Below are positions 1-7,103 of a stretch of DNA of 32,616 nt, piece after piece. This DNA is from an uncultured bacterium (lineage in GTDB: Bacteria; Bacillota; Clostridia; Lachnospirales; Anaerotignaceae): positions 1 through 32,616 of the forward strand of contig CAJMNV010000005.1 of assembly GCA_905214825.1 (NCBI GenBank), in the 5' to 3' direction. The notes beneath the pieces were generated by a model. The model made no database searches, was not told where the DNA came from, and saw only the letters and a program-made list of their open reading frames with translations. The translations under genes were made by a program, and so were the position numbers. Positions within the stretch are counted from its first letter, which is position 1; the number at the start of each line of letters is the position of its first letter.

Positions 1-1494
1 TGGTAATTGTGTGGAAACATGGTTGATGTGGTCACATTGTGCCCCTGTGGACGCCATAATTGTGGTATCGGAAATCGGTGAGCAATGGTCACCAGCAACT
101 GCACCAGCCAATGTTGCGGCAACGGTGATAACCATCATTTCGCTGCCGGGTTCCATAATGGGTACAACGATGGGCAACAAAATGCCAAATGTGCCCCAAG
201 AAGTACCTGTGGAGAATGCCAAAAATACAGCAATACAAAATACAATCACAGGCAACAGTATGGTCACCAAACCACTGCTTCCACCGCTTTTCAAAAGTTC
301 TGCAACGAATACATCAGCACCCAAAAGTCCTGTTACACCACTCAATGTCCAAGCAAATGTCAATATCAGTATAGCAGGTACCATTGCACGGAAGCCTTCT
401 GACAGACAGTTCATAAAGTCACTAAAACGTAACACACGACGTGGAATATAAATAAAGAATGTCAAAATCAAAGCAGCAACAGAACCAAGTGCCAAACTAC
501 GTGATGCATCACAGCCTGCGAATGCATCAATAAAAGGTGTACCACTGAAAAATCCGCCAGTGTAAACCATACCTACCACACAACAGATAATCAATATGAT
601 AACAGGCAATATTAAGTCAATCACACCACCATTACCAACAACACCAATTTCTTCTGCATTTTCAAAAGGTCTTGCATCGGTGGTGAACAAATCATTGTGT
701 TCTTGTGCATTGATTTCGTGTCGACGCATAGGGCCAAAGTCAAAATTTAATATTGTCAATGTCAACATGGCAACGATTGTCAACAGTGCATAAAAGTTAT
801 AGGGTATGGAACGGATAAACAATTCCAAACCGTTGCCACCTTCCACAACGCCAGATACTGCTGCTGCCCAAGAAGAAATGGGAGCAATGATACAAATCGG
901 GGCTGCAGTTGCGTCGATGATATATGCCAATTTTGCACGGGATACTTGATGTGTATCTGTCACAGGACGCATAACACTACCAACAGTCAGACAGTTGAAA
1001 TAGTCATCTACAAATACCAACACACCCAATACAAAAGTGGAAAGCAAAGCTCCTTTTCTGGTTTTGATACGTTGGCTTGCCCATCTGCCATAAGCCGCAG
1101 AACCGCCTGCTTTATTCATCAAGGCAACCAATACACCTAATACCACAAGGAATATCAAAATACCACCTTTTCCGGGGTCGGAGATATTTGCTAATATCCC
1201 ACCATCTGTGGTGTCGCTGACCATAACCAAAAATGCTTCACCCACATTGAAATTGGTGTAAAACAAACACCCTGTTACAATCCCGACAAATAATGAGGAA
1301 AACACCTCTTTTGTAATCAATGCTAATATGATGGCAATGATTGGCGGTACCAAAGCCCAAAATGTTGCATACATGTTGCTGGGACTTGCCGCTGTTTCTT
1401 CGCCTGCTGCAAATACAGTGCAGCTCATCAGTACCAAAACCACAGAGAATATGATGAAATTTCTCATATGTGTTTTTGTTTTTTGTTGAAACAT
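1..1494 (-). CDS. NhaC-family Na+/H+ antiporter-like transporter, probable lysine transporter (3' end cut by window edge)
   Basis: An integral membrane transporter of the NhaC family. 498 codons are visible without a stop and the C-terminus lies beyond base 1; family members are about 500 residues, so little is missing. A first hydrophobic segment spans about residues 12-30. Family-typical stretches are FVDDYFNCLTVGSVMRP (about 161-176), TGTSWGTFGILLP and AGDHCSPISDTT near the end. ATG at 1494 is preceded by GAGGAG. The leader carries a lysine riboswitch and terminator, so expression should fall when lysine is plentiful. From published comparative genomics, NhaC-type proteins under L-box control have been proposed to import lysine, so the substrate is more likely lysine than only Na+/H+. 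The family call is firm; the substrate is inferred from regulation. Confidence 0.9.
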   Translation of the reverse strand, partial: MFQQKTKTHMRNFIIFSVVLVLMSCTVFAAGEETAASPSNMYATFWALVPPIIAIILALITKEVFSSLFVGIVTGCLFYTNFNVGEAFLVMVSDTTDGGILANISDPGKGGILIFLVVLGVLVALMNKAGGSAAYGRWASQRIKTRKGALLSTFVLGVLVFVDDYFNCLTVGSVMRPVTDTHQVSRAKLAYIIDATAAPICIIAPISSWAAAVSGVVEGGNGLELFIRSIPYNFYALLTIVAMLTLTILNFDFGPMRRHEINAQEHNDLFTTDARPFENAEEIGVVGNGGVIDLILPVIILIICCVVGMVYTGGFFSGTPFIDAFAGCDASRSLALGSVAALILTFFIYIPRRVLRFSDFMNCLSEGFRAMVPAILILTFAWTLSGVTGLLGADVFVAELLKSGGSSGLVTILLPVIVFCIAVFLAFSTGTSWGTFGILLPIVVPIMEPGSEMMVITVAATLAGAVAGDHCSPISDTTIMASTGAQCDHINHVSTQLP

Positions 1495-1582
1495 ACCCTC
1501 TCAAACTCCTCTCATAAAAATTAAAAATGTAAAAAATAGGATTGCGTACCTGTCAAACAGGCAAAAACAGTTTTGCGGAAAC

Positions 1583-1626
1583 ACAAAAAAAGGGTTTTTG
1601 TGTAAAACGCACACAAAAAACCCTGC
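1583..1626 (-). terminator. Intrinsic terminator in the riboswitch leader (expression platform)
   Basis: On the minus strand AGGGTTTTTTGTGT pairs with ACACAAAAACCCT and is followed directly by seven T. It lies between the lysine aptamer and the transporter start, so it is the likely off-state. A weaker T run on the other strand could also serve the plus direction. Confidence 0.85.
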
Positions 1627-1654
1627 TATTTTTCAGTAAAAAATTTTGAAAAAT

Positions 1655-1826
1655 GTTGTTCGTGATAGCGCTCCACAAAAGTGACAGTATGATATATATT
1701 TTATATCACACCAGCAATACGAAAATGGGACAGTTTCGTATCACTTCGGCGACATTGCCTTTTGTCCTTTCTGCGTCCCGCAGTATTTACAAAGGAGTAC
1801 TCATCGTTGTCGCACCTCTATCTGTT
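1655..1826 (-). promoter_or_regulatory. Lysine riboswitch (L box) aptamer
   Basis: Read on the minus strand the leader holds the conserved L-box blocks in order: GATAGAGGTGCGA (from 1822), GAGTAC, GCAGAAAGGACAAAAGG, TGTCGCCGAAGTGA, ATTGCTGGTG, ACTGTCAC, then GTGGAGCGCTATC (ending near 1663). The GATAG and CTATC ends can form the closing helix. The order and wording match the Bacillus lysC leader as I remember it. A terminator follows at 1583-1626, so control is transcriptional. Confidence 0.93.
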
Positions 1827-1865
1827 TTGATTATCCATGGTAATATTGGACATTGTTCTTTTTTA

Positions 1866-1894
1866 TTGATAACATATTCTTTTATAAAAGTCAA
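1866..1894 (-). promoter_or_regulatory. Sigma-A-type promoter of the lysine riboswitch transcript
   Basis: TTGACT and TATCAA are separated by 17 bases on the minus strand, placing the start near 1859, about 35 bases upstream of the aptamer. Confidence 0.7.
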
Positions 1895-1932
1895 GTCTTT
1901 TCGATGTATTTCAGACAAAACAAAAATTATGC

Positions 1933-1961
1933 TTTTCAATATCTTTGAAAACTGGTATGAT
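1933..1961 (+). promoter_or_regulatory. Probable promoter of deoD (extended -10)
   Basis: TGGTATGAT gives an extended -10 (TATGAT at 1956-1961), with a weak TTTTCA 17 bases upstream. It is back-to-back with the riboswitch promoter. Confidence 0.5.
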
Positions 1962-2004
1962 AAATAAGAACAAAAAAGATACAATCAGAAAGGAATGATG
2001 AAAT

Positions 2005-2724
2005 ATGGCAACAGCTCACATTGCTGCAGAAAAAGGTGCATTTGCAAAAACCGTATTGATGCCCGGCGACCCTTTGCGTGCAAAATTCATCGCAGAAACA
2101 TTTTTGGAAGATGCAAAACTGGTAAATAATGTGCGTGGGATACAAGGTTATACAGGCACATATAAAGGTGTTCCTGTTTCTGTTATGGCAAGTGGTATGG
2201 GTGTTCCTTCCATTGGTATTTACAGCTATGAACTGTATGCATTTTTTGATGTAGAAAATATCATTCGCATTGGTTCCGCAGGTGCAATCAGCGATAAATT
2301 GGAATTAAGAGATATTGTAGCGGGTATGTCTTGTCATACTAATTCTAATTTTGCAAATCAGTATAATTTGCCTGGTACATTTTCACCCACTGCAGATTAT
2401 ACATTGCTTTCCACAGCAGTAGATTCTGCAAAAAGTTTGGGATTGGATTTGAAAGTGGGTCCTTTGCTTTGCTCTGACACATTTTATGATGATGATGAGG
2501 ATGCATTAAAAAGATGGGCAAGAATGGGTGCTTTGGCAGTAGAAATGGAGTCCGCAGGTTTGTATAGCAATGCGGCAAAATTGAACAAACGTGCTTTGGC
2601 AATGGTAACGATTTCTGATATGCCCTTTACAGGAGCGGCAACCACACCAGAAGAAAGACAAAACACATTCACACAGATGATGGAAATTGCGTTGGAAACA
2701 GCAATCAGAATGGACAAACTGTAA
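2005..2724 (+). CDS. deoD: Purine-nucleoside phosphorylase, DeoD type
   Basis: Splits purine (deoxy)nucleosides with phosphate into free base and (deoxy)ribose 1-phosphate in cytosolic purine salvage. The 239 residues match the usual length of the hexameric DeoD class. GDPLRAKF at 21-28 is the phosphate-binding segment, GSAGAI (about 92-97) is the core loop, EMES (about 180) is the sugar-binding part, and TISDMPFTG puts the catalytic aspartate at about 205. Usual DeoD proteins have SDHI or similar here, so MPF after SD is a modest variation. The start ATG follows AAAGGA. It is a single-gene unit with a promoter upstream and a strong terminator directly after. Confidence 0.96.
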   Translation: MATAHIAAEKGAFAKTVLMPGDPLRAKFIAETFLEDAKLVNNVRGIQGYTGTYKGVPVSVMASGMGVPSIGIYSYELYAFFDVENIIRIGSAGAISDKLELRDIVAGMSCHTNSNFANQYNLPGTFSPTADYTLLSTAVDSAKSLGLDLKVGPLLCSDTFYDDDEDALKRWARMGALAVEMESAGLYSNAAKLNKRALAMVTISDMPFTGAATTPEERQNTFTQMMEIALETAIRMDKL

Positions 2725-2748
2725 TATTGTAATTTTATGAAAAAAAAT

Positions 2749-2780
2749 ACCCTTTTGTTTTTACAAAAGGGTGTTTTTTT
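2749..2780 (+). terminator. Intrinsic terminator after deoD
   Basis: ACCCTTTTGT pairs with ACAAAAGGGT across a short T-rich loop and is followed by GTTTTTTT. Confidence 0.9.
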
Positions 2781-2798
2781 CAATGCAATACAATATTT

Positions 2799-3326
2799 TT
2801 ATTGTGTTTGTATTTGGTAAGCAAATTGGTAAAATGCTATTTTTTGTTTTGCTATCAAAAACAACCAGTAGCCGCATAATGCTCCCATCGTATTTGCCAA
2901 AAGGTCATCTACATCTGTAGTGCGGTTGCAAAACATTTGTAAAAATTCTATGGCAAAAGAACTGCAAAATCCCAAAGGCAGTATTTTATTTTGGGAATGA
3001 AATTTTTTCCAAAGCAAAGGTGTCAAAAATCCCAAAGGTACAAACAATAGAATATTTAAAATATATTGATGTGGGGAAACAAATATATCTACAAATAATT
3101 CTGTATTGTAATAAGGAGAGAAATGAAGATTGCCAAAAAATAAAGGAGAAATGCCTGTAAAAGCAATCAGACCCACAATATAAAAACCAAATAGCCAAAT
3201 ACCAATTTTATGGTATGTGGACATATATTTTCCTGCAAAAACGGTTTGCCATAAAAACAGTATGGGAGCTATGCATAAAAATAAAAATAAAACTTCTAAA
3301 AATACACTTCCAAACCAGTCCATCAT
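2799..3326 (-). CDS. VanZ-like family membrane protein
   Basis: A small membrane protein with about five hydrophobic segments. The VanZ-family signature is in the second half: NILLFVPLGFLTPLLW, then an IEFLQMF segment, then TDVDDLLANTMGALCGYW. Members include VanZ of teicoplanin resistance, but most chromosomal copies have no known role. I start it at the ATG at 3326 (about 175 residues), because AGAAAGGGG lies nine bases upstream; a TTG two codons earlier would leave almost no spacing. It lies convergent to deoD. No partner genes suggest a specific job. Confidence 0.85.
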   Translation of the reverse strand: MMDWFGSVFLEVLFLFLCIAPILFLWQTVFAGKYMSTYHKIGIWLFGFYIVGLIAFTGISPLFFGNLHFSPYYNTELFVDIFVSPHQYILNILLFVPLGFLTPLLWKKFHSQNKILPLGFCSSFAIEFLQMFCNRTTDVDDLLANTMGALCGYWLFLIAKQKIAFYQFAYQIQTQ

Positions 3327-3478
3327 ATACAATTTCCCCTTTCTTTTTTTGTTATAGAAAGCATATCATACAATTCTTAATTTTTTTGGAAGAAATCATT
3401 GCAAATTTCCAATAAAAGGTGTAAGAAGTCATTAAAATATCAAAATACTATCATAAACAATGCTTATCGTTTCAGATA

Positions 3479-3508
3479 TTGACAATGCACTGTCAGATTT
3501 GGTAAAAT
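3479..3508 (+). promoter_or_regulatory. Sigma-A-type promoter of the CofE-like gene
   Basis: TTGACA and TAAAAT are separated by 18 bases. The start would be near 3515, leaving an untranslated leader of about 160 bases before the ATG at 3676. Between 3327 and 3478 I see only A/T-rich sequence upstream of the VanZ-like gene. Confidence 0.75.
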
Positions 3509-3545
3509 AACTTGTCGGTGATTGAAAGTTTCACCCATTATTGCG

Positions 3546-3608
3546 CATCAAATTTGTTTTTCAATCCCGTCAAAGGGCGTATTGCAGGCAAAATTTGATG
3601 TTTTTTTT
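3546..3608 (+). terminator. Leader terminator (probable attenuator) upstream of the CofE-like gene
   Basis: CATCAAATTT at 3546-3555 pairs with AAATTTGATG at 3591-3600, followed by eight T. Inside the loop CAATCCC (3562-3568) can pair with GGG (3575-3577) and ATTG (3581-3584). The element lies between the promoter and the gene, so it should stop most transcripts unless something prevents its folding. No known riboswitch consensus was recognised upstream; GGTGA/TCACC at about 3516-3535 forms a small preceding hairpin. Confidence 0.75.
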
Positions 3609-3675
3609 ATGGCGAGATACAAGGTATCCTTGTTGGTAATAACAGTTTATAACAACATTTAGGAGGTATTTTTTT

Positions 3676-4860
3676 ATGGCAGGCACGATTTCCAGAGGTA
3701 TTCAAGCACCTATCATCAGACAGGGTGATGATATTGTAAAAATTGTGGCAGACTCCGTATTGGAAGTGGCAAAAGCAGATGGTTTTACATTGCATGAAAA
3801 AGATGTGATTTGTGTGACAGAAGCGGTTGTGGCAAGAGCAGATGGCAACTATGCAACCACAGAAGATATTGCAGCAGATGTAAAAGCAAAATTGGGTGGT
3901 GAAACCATTGGTGTGGTATTTCCAATATTGAGCAGAAACCGTTTTGCAATTTGTTTGAGAGGGATTGCAAAAGGTGCAAAAAAAGTGGTATTAATGTTGA
4001 GTTACCCTTCTGATGAAGTAGGCAACCATTTATTTGATATGGATTTGTTGGACGACAGTGGTGTCAATCCTTATACAGATGTGTTGACATTGGCAGATTA
4101 TCGCCGTATTTTTGGTAGCATCAAACACCCTTTCACAGGCGTGGATTATGTGGAATATTATGCCAATTTGATTGAACAAGAAGGGGCAGAAGCAGAAATT
4201 ATTTTTGCAAATCACCCAGAAGCAATCGTGAAATTCACAAAAAATGTATTGTGTTGTGATATTCACACAAGAGCAAGAAGCAAACGCCGTATTTTGGCAG
4301 CAGGCGGTGAAAAAGTTTGCACATTAGATGAAATTTTGTGTGCATCTGTAAATGGCAGTGGTTATAACCCTGAATATGGTCTGTTGGGTTCCAATAAAGC
4401 AACAGAAGATACAGTAAAACTTTTCCCCAAAAATGCACAACAAGTGGCAGAACAAATTCAAAAAGAAATTTTGGCACGCACAGGTGTGCATATTGAAGCA
4501 ATGGTTTATGGCGATGGTGCATTCAAAGACCCTGTGGGCAAAATTTGGGAATTGGCTGACCCTGTTGTGGGGGCAGGCTATACCGAAGGTTTGAACGGTC
4601 TGCCAAATGAAGTAAAATTGAAATATTTGGCTGACAATGATTTTGCGGATTTGGAGGGTGAAGCATTGGCAGAAGCAATTCGCCAACGTATCAAAGAAAA
4701 AGAAGCAGATTTGAAAGGCAATATGGTTTCCGAAGGTACAACCCCTCGTCGTTTGACAGATTTGATTGGTTCTTTGTGTGACTTGACAAGCGGCAGTGGT
4801 GATAAAGGTACACCGATTGTATTGGTACAGAACTATTTTAACAATTTTGCAAATCAATAA
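3676..4860 (+). CDS. Coenzyme F420-0:gamma-glutamyl ligase-like protein (CofE family)
   Basis: 394 residues resembling the F420-0 ligase (CofE/FbiB N-terminal) fold. Visible stretches are GDDIVKIVADSVLE and EKDVICVTEAVVARADG at the N-terminus, PILSRNRFAICLRGIAKGA (about 82-100), VYGDGAFKDPVGKIWELADP (about 275-294), and TTPRRLTDLIGSLCDL near the C-terminus. True CofE is about 250 residues; this long form is the one I associate with anaerobic Firmicutes that are not known to make F420, so the substrate is unknown. A strong AGGAGG lies before the ATG. It is monocistronic, with an attenuator-like leader and its own terminator. Confidence 0.8.
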   Translation: MAGTISRGIQAPIIRQGDDIVKIVADSVLEVAKADGFTLHEKDVICVTEAVVARADGNYATTEDIAADVKAKLGGETIGVVFPILSRNRFAICLRGIAKGAKKVVLMLSYPSDEVGNHLFDMDLLDDSGVNPYTDVLTLADYRRIFGSIKHPFTGVDYVEYYANLIEQEGAEAEIIFANHPEAIVKFTKNVLCCDIHTRARSKRRILAAGGEKVCTLDEILCASVNGSGYNPEYGLLGSNKATEDTVKLFPKNAQQVAEQIQKEILARTGVHIEAMVYGDGAFKDPVGKIWELADPVVGAGYTEGLNGLPNEVKLKYLADNDFADLEGEALAEAIRQRIKEKEADLKGNMVSEGTTPRRLTDLIGSLCDLTSGSGDKGTPIVLVQNYFNNFANQ

Positions 4861-4865
4861 TGCAT

Positions 4866-4902
4866 AAAAAAGCCTGTGATTTTAAAATTGCAGGCTTTTT
4901 TC
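4866..4902 (+). terminator. Intrinsic terminator after the CofE-like gene
   Basis: AAAAAAGCCTG pairs with CAGGCTTTTTT. The arms are symmetrical, so it may also work from the other strand. Confidence 0.88.
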
Positions 4903-4935
4903 TATCTATTATAAAAAATACCTGCCATTTTTATA

Positions 4936-5166
4936 TCAATCAAATATAGAAAATATTTCAGGTAATGCAGAAAGTACATTTAATATACAAAAAACACTGC
5001 CCAAAAGAAATAAAATACCGAATATACACAATATGACAACAATGGGGGACGTCCAAGCCCCTAATTGTAGTTGTTTGTGCAAAATAGATGCAGCAATTAA
5101 AAATAGTATGCCAACCAAACCACCAATGACAGCACCAAACAAAAGTATTATGAATGCAAGTCCCAT
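4936..5166 (-). CDS. Small two-helix membrane protein of unknown function
   Basis: 76 residues with two hydrophobic helices (about 3-27 and 40-66) and a Gly-rich first helix (GAVIGGLVGI). No family recognised. ATG at 5166 follows AAAGGGGGA, which supports real translation. It lies downstream of folA but a strong hairpin separates them and holds this ribosome site in its 3' arm, so it is probably expressed from its own promoter rather than by read-through. Confidence 0.65.
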   Translation of the reverse strand: MGLAFIILLFGAVIGGLVGILFLIAASILHKQLQLGAWTSPIVVILCIFGILFLLGSVFCILNVLSALPEIFSIFD

Positions 5167-5172
5167 AAAAAA

Positions 5173-5212
5173 TCCCCCTTTTTGCTTTTAGTATAGCATA
5201 AAAAAGGGGGGG
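5173..5212 (-). terminator. Hairpin between folA and the small membrane gene: terminator, ribosome-site mask and possible promoter
   Basis: On the minus strand CCCCCTTTTT pairs with AAAAAGGGGG, followed by ATTTTTT and then the ATG. The 3' arm is the ribosome site of the next gene. The loop contains TGCTATACT, an extended -10, so a transcript starting there would lack the 5' arm and expose the site. Confidence 0.7.
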
Positions 5213-5237
5213 CATGTGGTTTGAAACTATCGAATAT

Positions 5238-5726
5238 TTATTTTTTGGTGTATATATCAAAAGAAAATGCTATATTGTTTTCTTGCTGTGTTACGCCTTT
5301 TTGTGTCAATACCCAATCAGGGTGATTGTCCAAATTGGGGAAATGGGTATCTGCATCAAATGATTTTTGAATGTGTGTGACATAGGCAGTGTCACAATAT
5401 GGTAGCAACTGTGTATAAATACTGCCACCACCAATGACAAATATATCATTGGTATGATAGGATTGTAACAGTTGTTGTAACTGTTCTATGCTATTGCAAA
5501 GTGTTACGCCTTCTGCTTGATAATCGATGTTTTTTGTTAATACAATATGGTTGCGGTTAGGGAGTGGCTTTTTATTTGGAAAAGACTCCAATGTTTTGCG
5601 ACCCAATACCAAAGTATGCCCTGTTGTCATTTTGCGAAAATACTGCATATCAGCGGATATGCGACAAAGCAAATCGTTATTTTTGCCAATTCCCCAATTT
5701 TCATCTACGGCTACAATCAAACGCAA
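5238..5726 (-). CDS. folA: Dihydrofolate reductase
   Basis: Reduces dihydrofolate to tetrahydrofolate with NADPH in the cytosol, regenerating the cofactor oxidised by ThyA, which is encoded just upstream. 162 residues is normal for the family. Motifs: LIVAVDENWGIGKNNDLLC (about 3-21) with the substrate-binding Met20-loop region, LVLGRKTLESF (about 39-49), and FVIGGGSIYTQLLP (about 96-109) for NADPH. The start is TTG at 5726: AGGAGG lies eight bases upstream and the alignment of RLIVAVDEN to other DHFRs begins here, while the nearby ATG at 5732 is out of frame. It is the last gene of the thyA group before the hairpin at 5173-5212. Confidence 0.96.
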   Translation of the reverse strand: MRLIVAVDENWGIGKNNDLLCRISADMQYFRKMTTGHTLVLGRKTLESFPNKKPLPNRNHIVLTKNIDYQAEGVTLCNSIEQLQQLLQSYHTNDIFVIGGGSIYTQLLPYCDTAYVTHIQKSFDADTHFPNLDNHPDWVLTQKGVTQQENNIAFSFDIYTKK

Positions 5727-5756
5727 CTGTCATTCCTCCTCAATCAATCACTGTTT

Positions 5757-6155
5757 TTATTTCCATGAAATCATCAAAGAAATTTCTTTTTTTCCAATAT
5801 CTTTTACATTTATCACATCAATATGATATGATGTATAGGTTTTCAAAATTTCCTTCACTGCAAGTGTCCACTCTCTTCCAACATACCCAACAGTCCCAAA
5901 AAATTTTCTTCGACATACAATCATGATTGCATTAGGGTTATATGGATTGTTTGGTTCTTCTTCAAATATCAAATAGGAATTATCTATACTTCTGTTCCAT
6001 GCATCAGCAATACTACTTGCAAAATTATGCCATAATCTCTCTCTGTTTTGCATCGTACAACATCGGCAAACAAATTGAAATGTTTGTATGTCCTTATCTT
6101 TTCTTTCTTTTTGTGTCATAATATTGTTATGCTTTATTGTATTTATATTACGCAT
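5757..6155 (-). CDS. Small HIRAN-domain-like protein
   Basis: 132 residues. EEEPNNPYNPNAIMIV followed by FGTVGYVGREW (about residues 64-95) matches the core of the HIRAN domain, usually read as REP-NPYDPNA...G-VGYVPR. In other proteins this domain is attached to SWI2/SNF2 helicases or nucleases and binds DNA ends; here it stands alone, with a basic N-terminal tail and a CRCC stretch at about 31-34. It begins five bases after the thyA stop, with no clear ribosome site, so re-initiation from thyA is likely; ATG at 6119 is another possible start. Function is unknown; position suggests co-expression with dTMP synthesis. Confidence 0.65.
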   Translation of the reverse strand: MRNINTIKHNNIMTQKERKDKDIQTFQFVCRCCTMQNRERLWHNFASSIADAWNRSIDNSYLIFEEEPNNPYNPNAIMIVCRRKFFGTVGYVGREWTLAVKEILKTYTSYHIDVINVKDIGKKEISLMISWK

Positions 6156-6160
6156 ATTGA

Positions 6161-6991
6161 TTATATGGCAATGGGTACTTTGCCGATGGGTTTTCCGTGC
6201 TTGTAATCTTCCACAATGAAATCGTCTACGGTAAAATCATAGAAATTTTTGATTTCGGGATTGAGGTGTACGTTTGGTGCAGGGAATGTTTCCCGTTCTA
6301 TCAATTCTTTTATCAAAGAGACATGACGGTCATAGATATGCATATCGCTGATGACGTGTACCAATTCGCCTGGTTGCAATCCGCTGACTTGTGCAAACAT
6401 CATCAACAATGCGGCGTATTGTACCACATTCCAGTTGTTGGCTGCCAATGTGTCTTGGGAACGTTGGTTTAGTATGGCATTGAGTTTGTTGCCTGTGACA
6501 TTGAATGTCATACTGTATGCACAAGGTTCTAATCCCATTTCTGATAAATCTGCAAAATTATAGATATTTGTCATAATACGACGGGAATAAGGGGTGTTTT
6601 TTAACTGCCAGAGTACATTGTCCACTTGGTCCATTTCGCCATGTTTGAATGTGTAAGGTACACCCAACTGATAGCCATATGCTTTGCCAATAGAACCGTT
6701 TTCATCTGCCCAAGAGTCCCAAATGTGGCTATTCAAATCTTTGATATTGTTTGATTTTTTTTGCCATATCCATAATATTTCATCAATAGCGGCTTTCCAA
6801 TTTGTCGCACGCAATGTCAAAAGTGGGAATTCTTCTTGCAGATTGTAACGATTGACAATACCAAATGTTTTGATGGTGTATGCAGGTGTACCATCTTCCC
6901 AATGTGGGCGTACTTTTTCTTGTTCTGTGGAAAATCCTTGTTCTAATATTTGTTTACAATTTTGTATGAAAATATCGTCAGCTTTGCTCAT
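6161..6991 (-). CDS. thyA: Thymidylate synthase (ThyA)
   Basis: Methylates dUMP to dTMP using methylene-tetrahydrofolate and releases dihydrofolate, the substrate of FolA encoded two genes on. About 276 residues. Motifs: DGTPAYTIKTFG near the N-terminus, DEILWIWQKKSN, IWDSWADENGSIGKAYGYQLG, the catalytic cysteine in GLEPCAYSM (about Cys157), and a QRSQD/HIYDRHV region with the dUMP ligands. It resembles the Bacillus ThyA1-type sequence by memory. I start at ATG 6991, about 12 bases after AAAGGAG; the GTG at 7003 would overlap that ribosome site. It is the first gene of thyA - HIRAN - folA. Confidence 0.96.
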   Translation of the reverse strand: MSKADDIFIQNCKQILEQGFSTEQEKVRPHWEDGTPAYTIKTFGIVNRYNLQEEFPLLTLRATNWKAAIDEILWIWQKKSNNIKDLNSHIWDSWADENGSIGKAYGYQLGVPYTFKHGEMDQVDNVLWQLKNTPYSRRIMTNIYNFADLSEMGLEPCAYSMTFNVTGNKLNAILNQRSQDTLAANNWNVVQYAALLMMFAQVSGLQPGELVHVISDMHIYDRHVSLIKELIERETFPAPNVHLNPEIKNFYDFTVDDFIVEDYKHGKPIGKVPIAI

Positions 6992-7026
6992 GATTTCACT
7001 CACTCCTTTTTGTTTAGTCTTTCATT

Positions 7027-7055
7027 AGTATAATAGAAAAAACGTGTTTTGAAAA
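7027..7055 (-). promoter_or_regulatory. Promoter of the thyA group
   Basis: On the minus strand TTTTCA and TATACT are separated by 17 bases; the start would lie just upstream of the thyA ribosome site. Confidence 0.6.
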
Positions 7056-7066
7056 TATCGGAAAAT

Positions 7067-7100
7067 AAAACAGACATATCAAAAAAGATATGTCTGTTTT
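7067..7100 (-). terminator. Intrinsic terminator after rex
   Basis: AAAACAGACATATC and GATATGTCTGTTTT form a perfect 14-bp stem with a six-base loop. It sits just after the rex stop and ahead of the thyA promoter. Confidence 0.85.
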
Positions 7101-7103
7101 GTG

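Noticed and set aside
11..451. Plus-strand reading of 146 codons at the left end
   Set aside because: It is the reverse-strand shadow of the NhaC-family gene, whose minus-strand reading is continuous and has family motifs.
3516..3560. Fluoride riboswitch upstream of the CofE-like gene
   Set aside because: GGTGATTG with TTCACC is only superficially similar; the conserved core and downstream pairing segment are not present.
3609..3662. A 17-codon reading (starting MARYKVSLL) in the leader of the CofE-like gene whose stop overlaps AGGAGG
   Set aside because: No ribosome site precedes it, only a T run, and the peptide has no run of one amino acid that would suggest attenuation by translation.
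4324..4857. Minus-strand reading of 177 codons opposite the CofE-like gene
   Set aside because: Cys/Phe/His-rich shadow; the plus-strand gene has a good ribosome site and family motifs.
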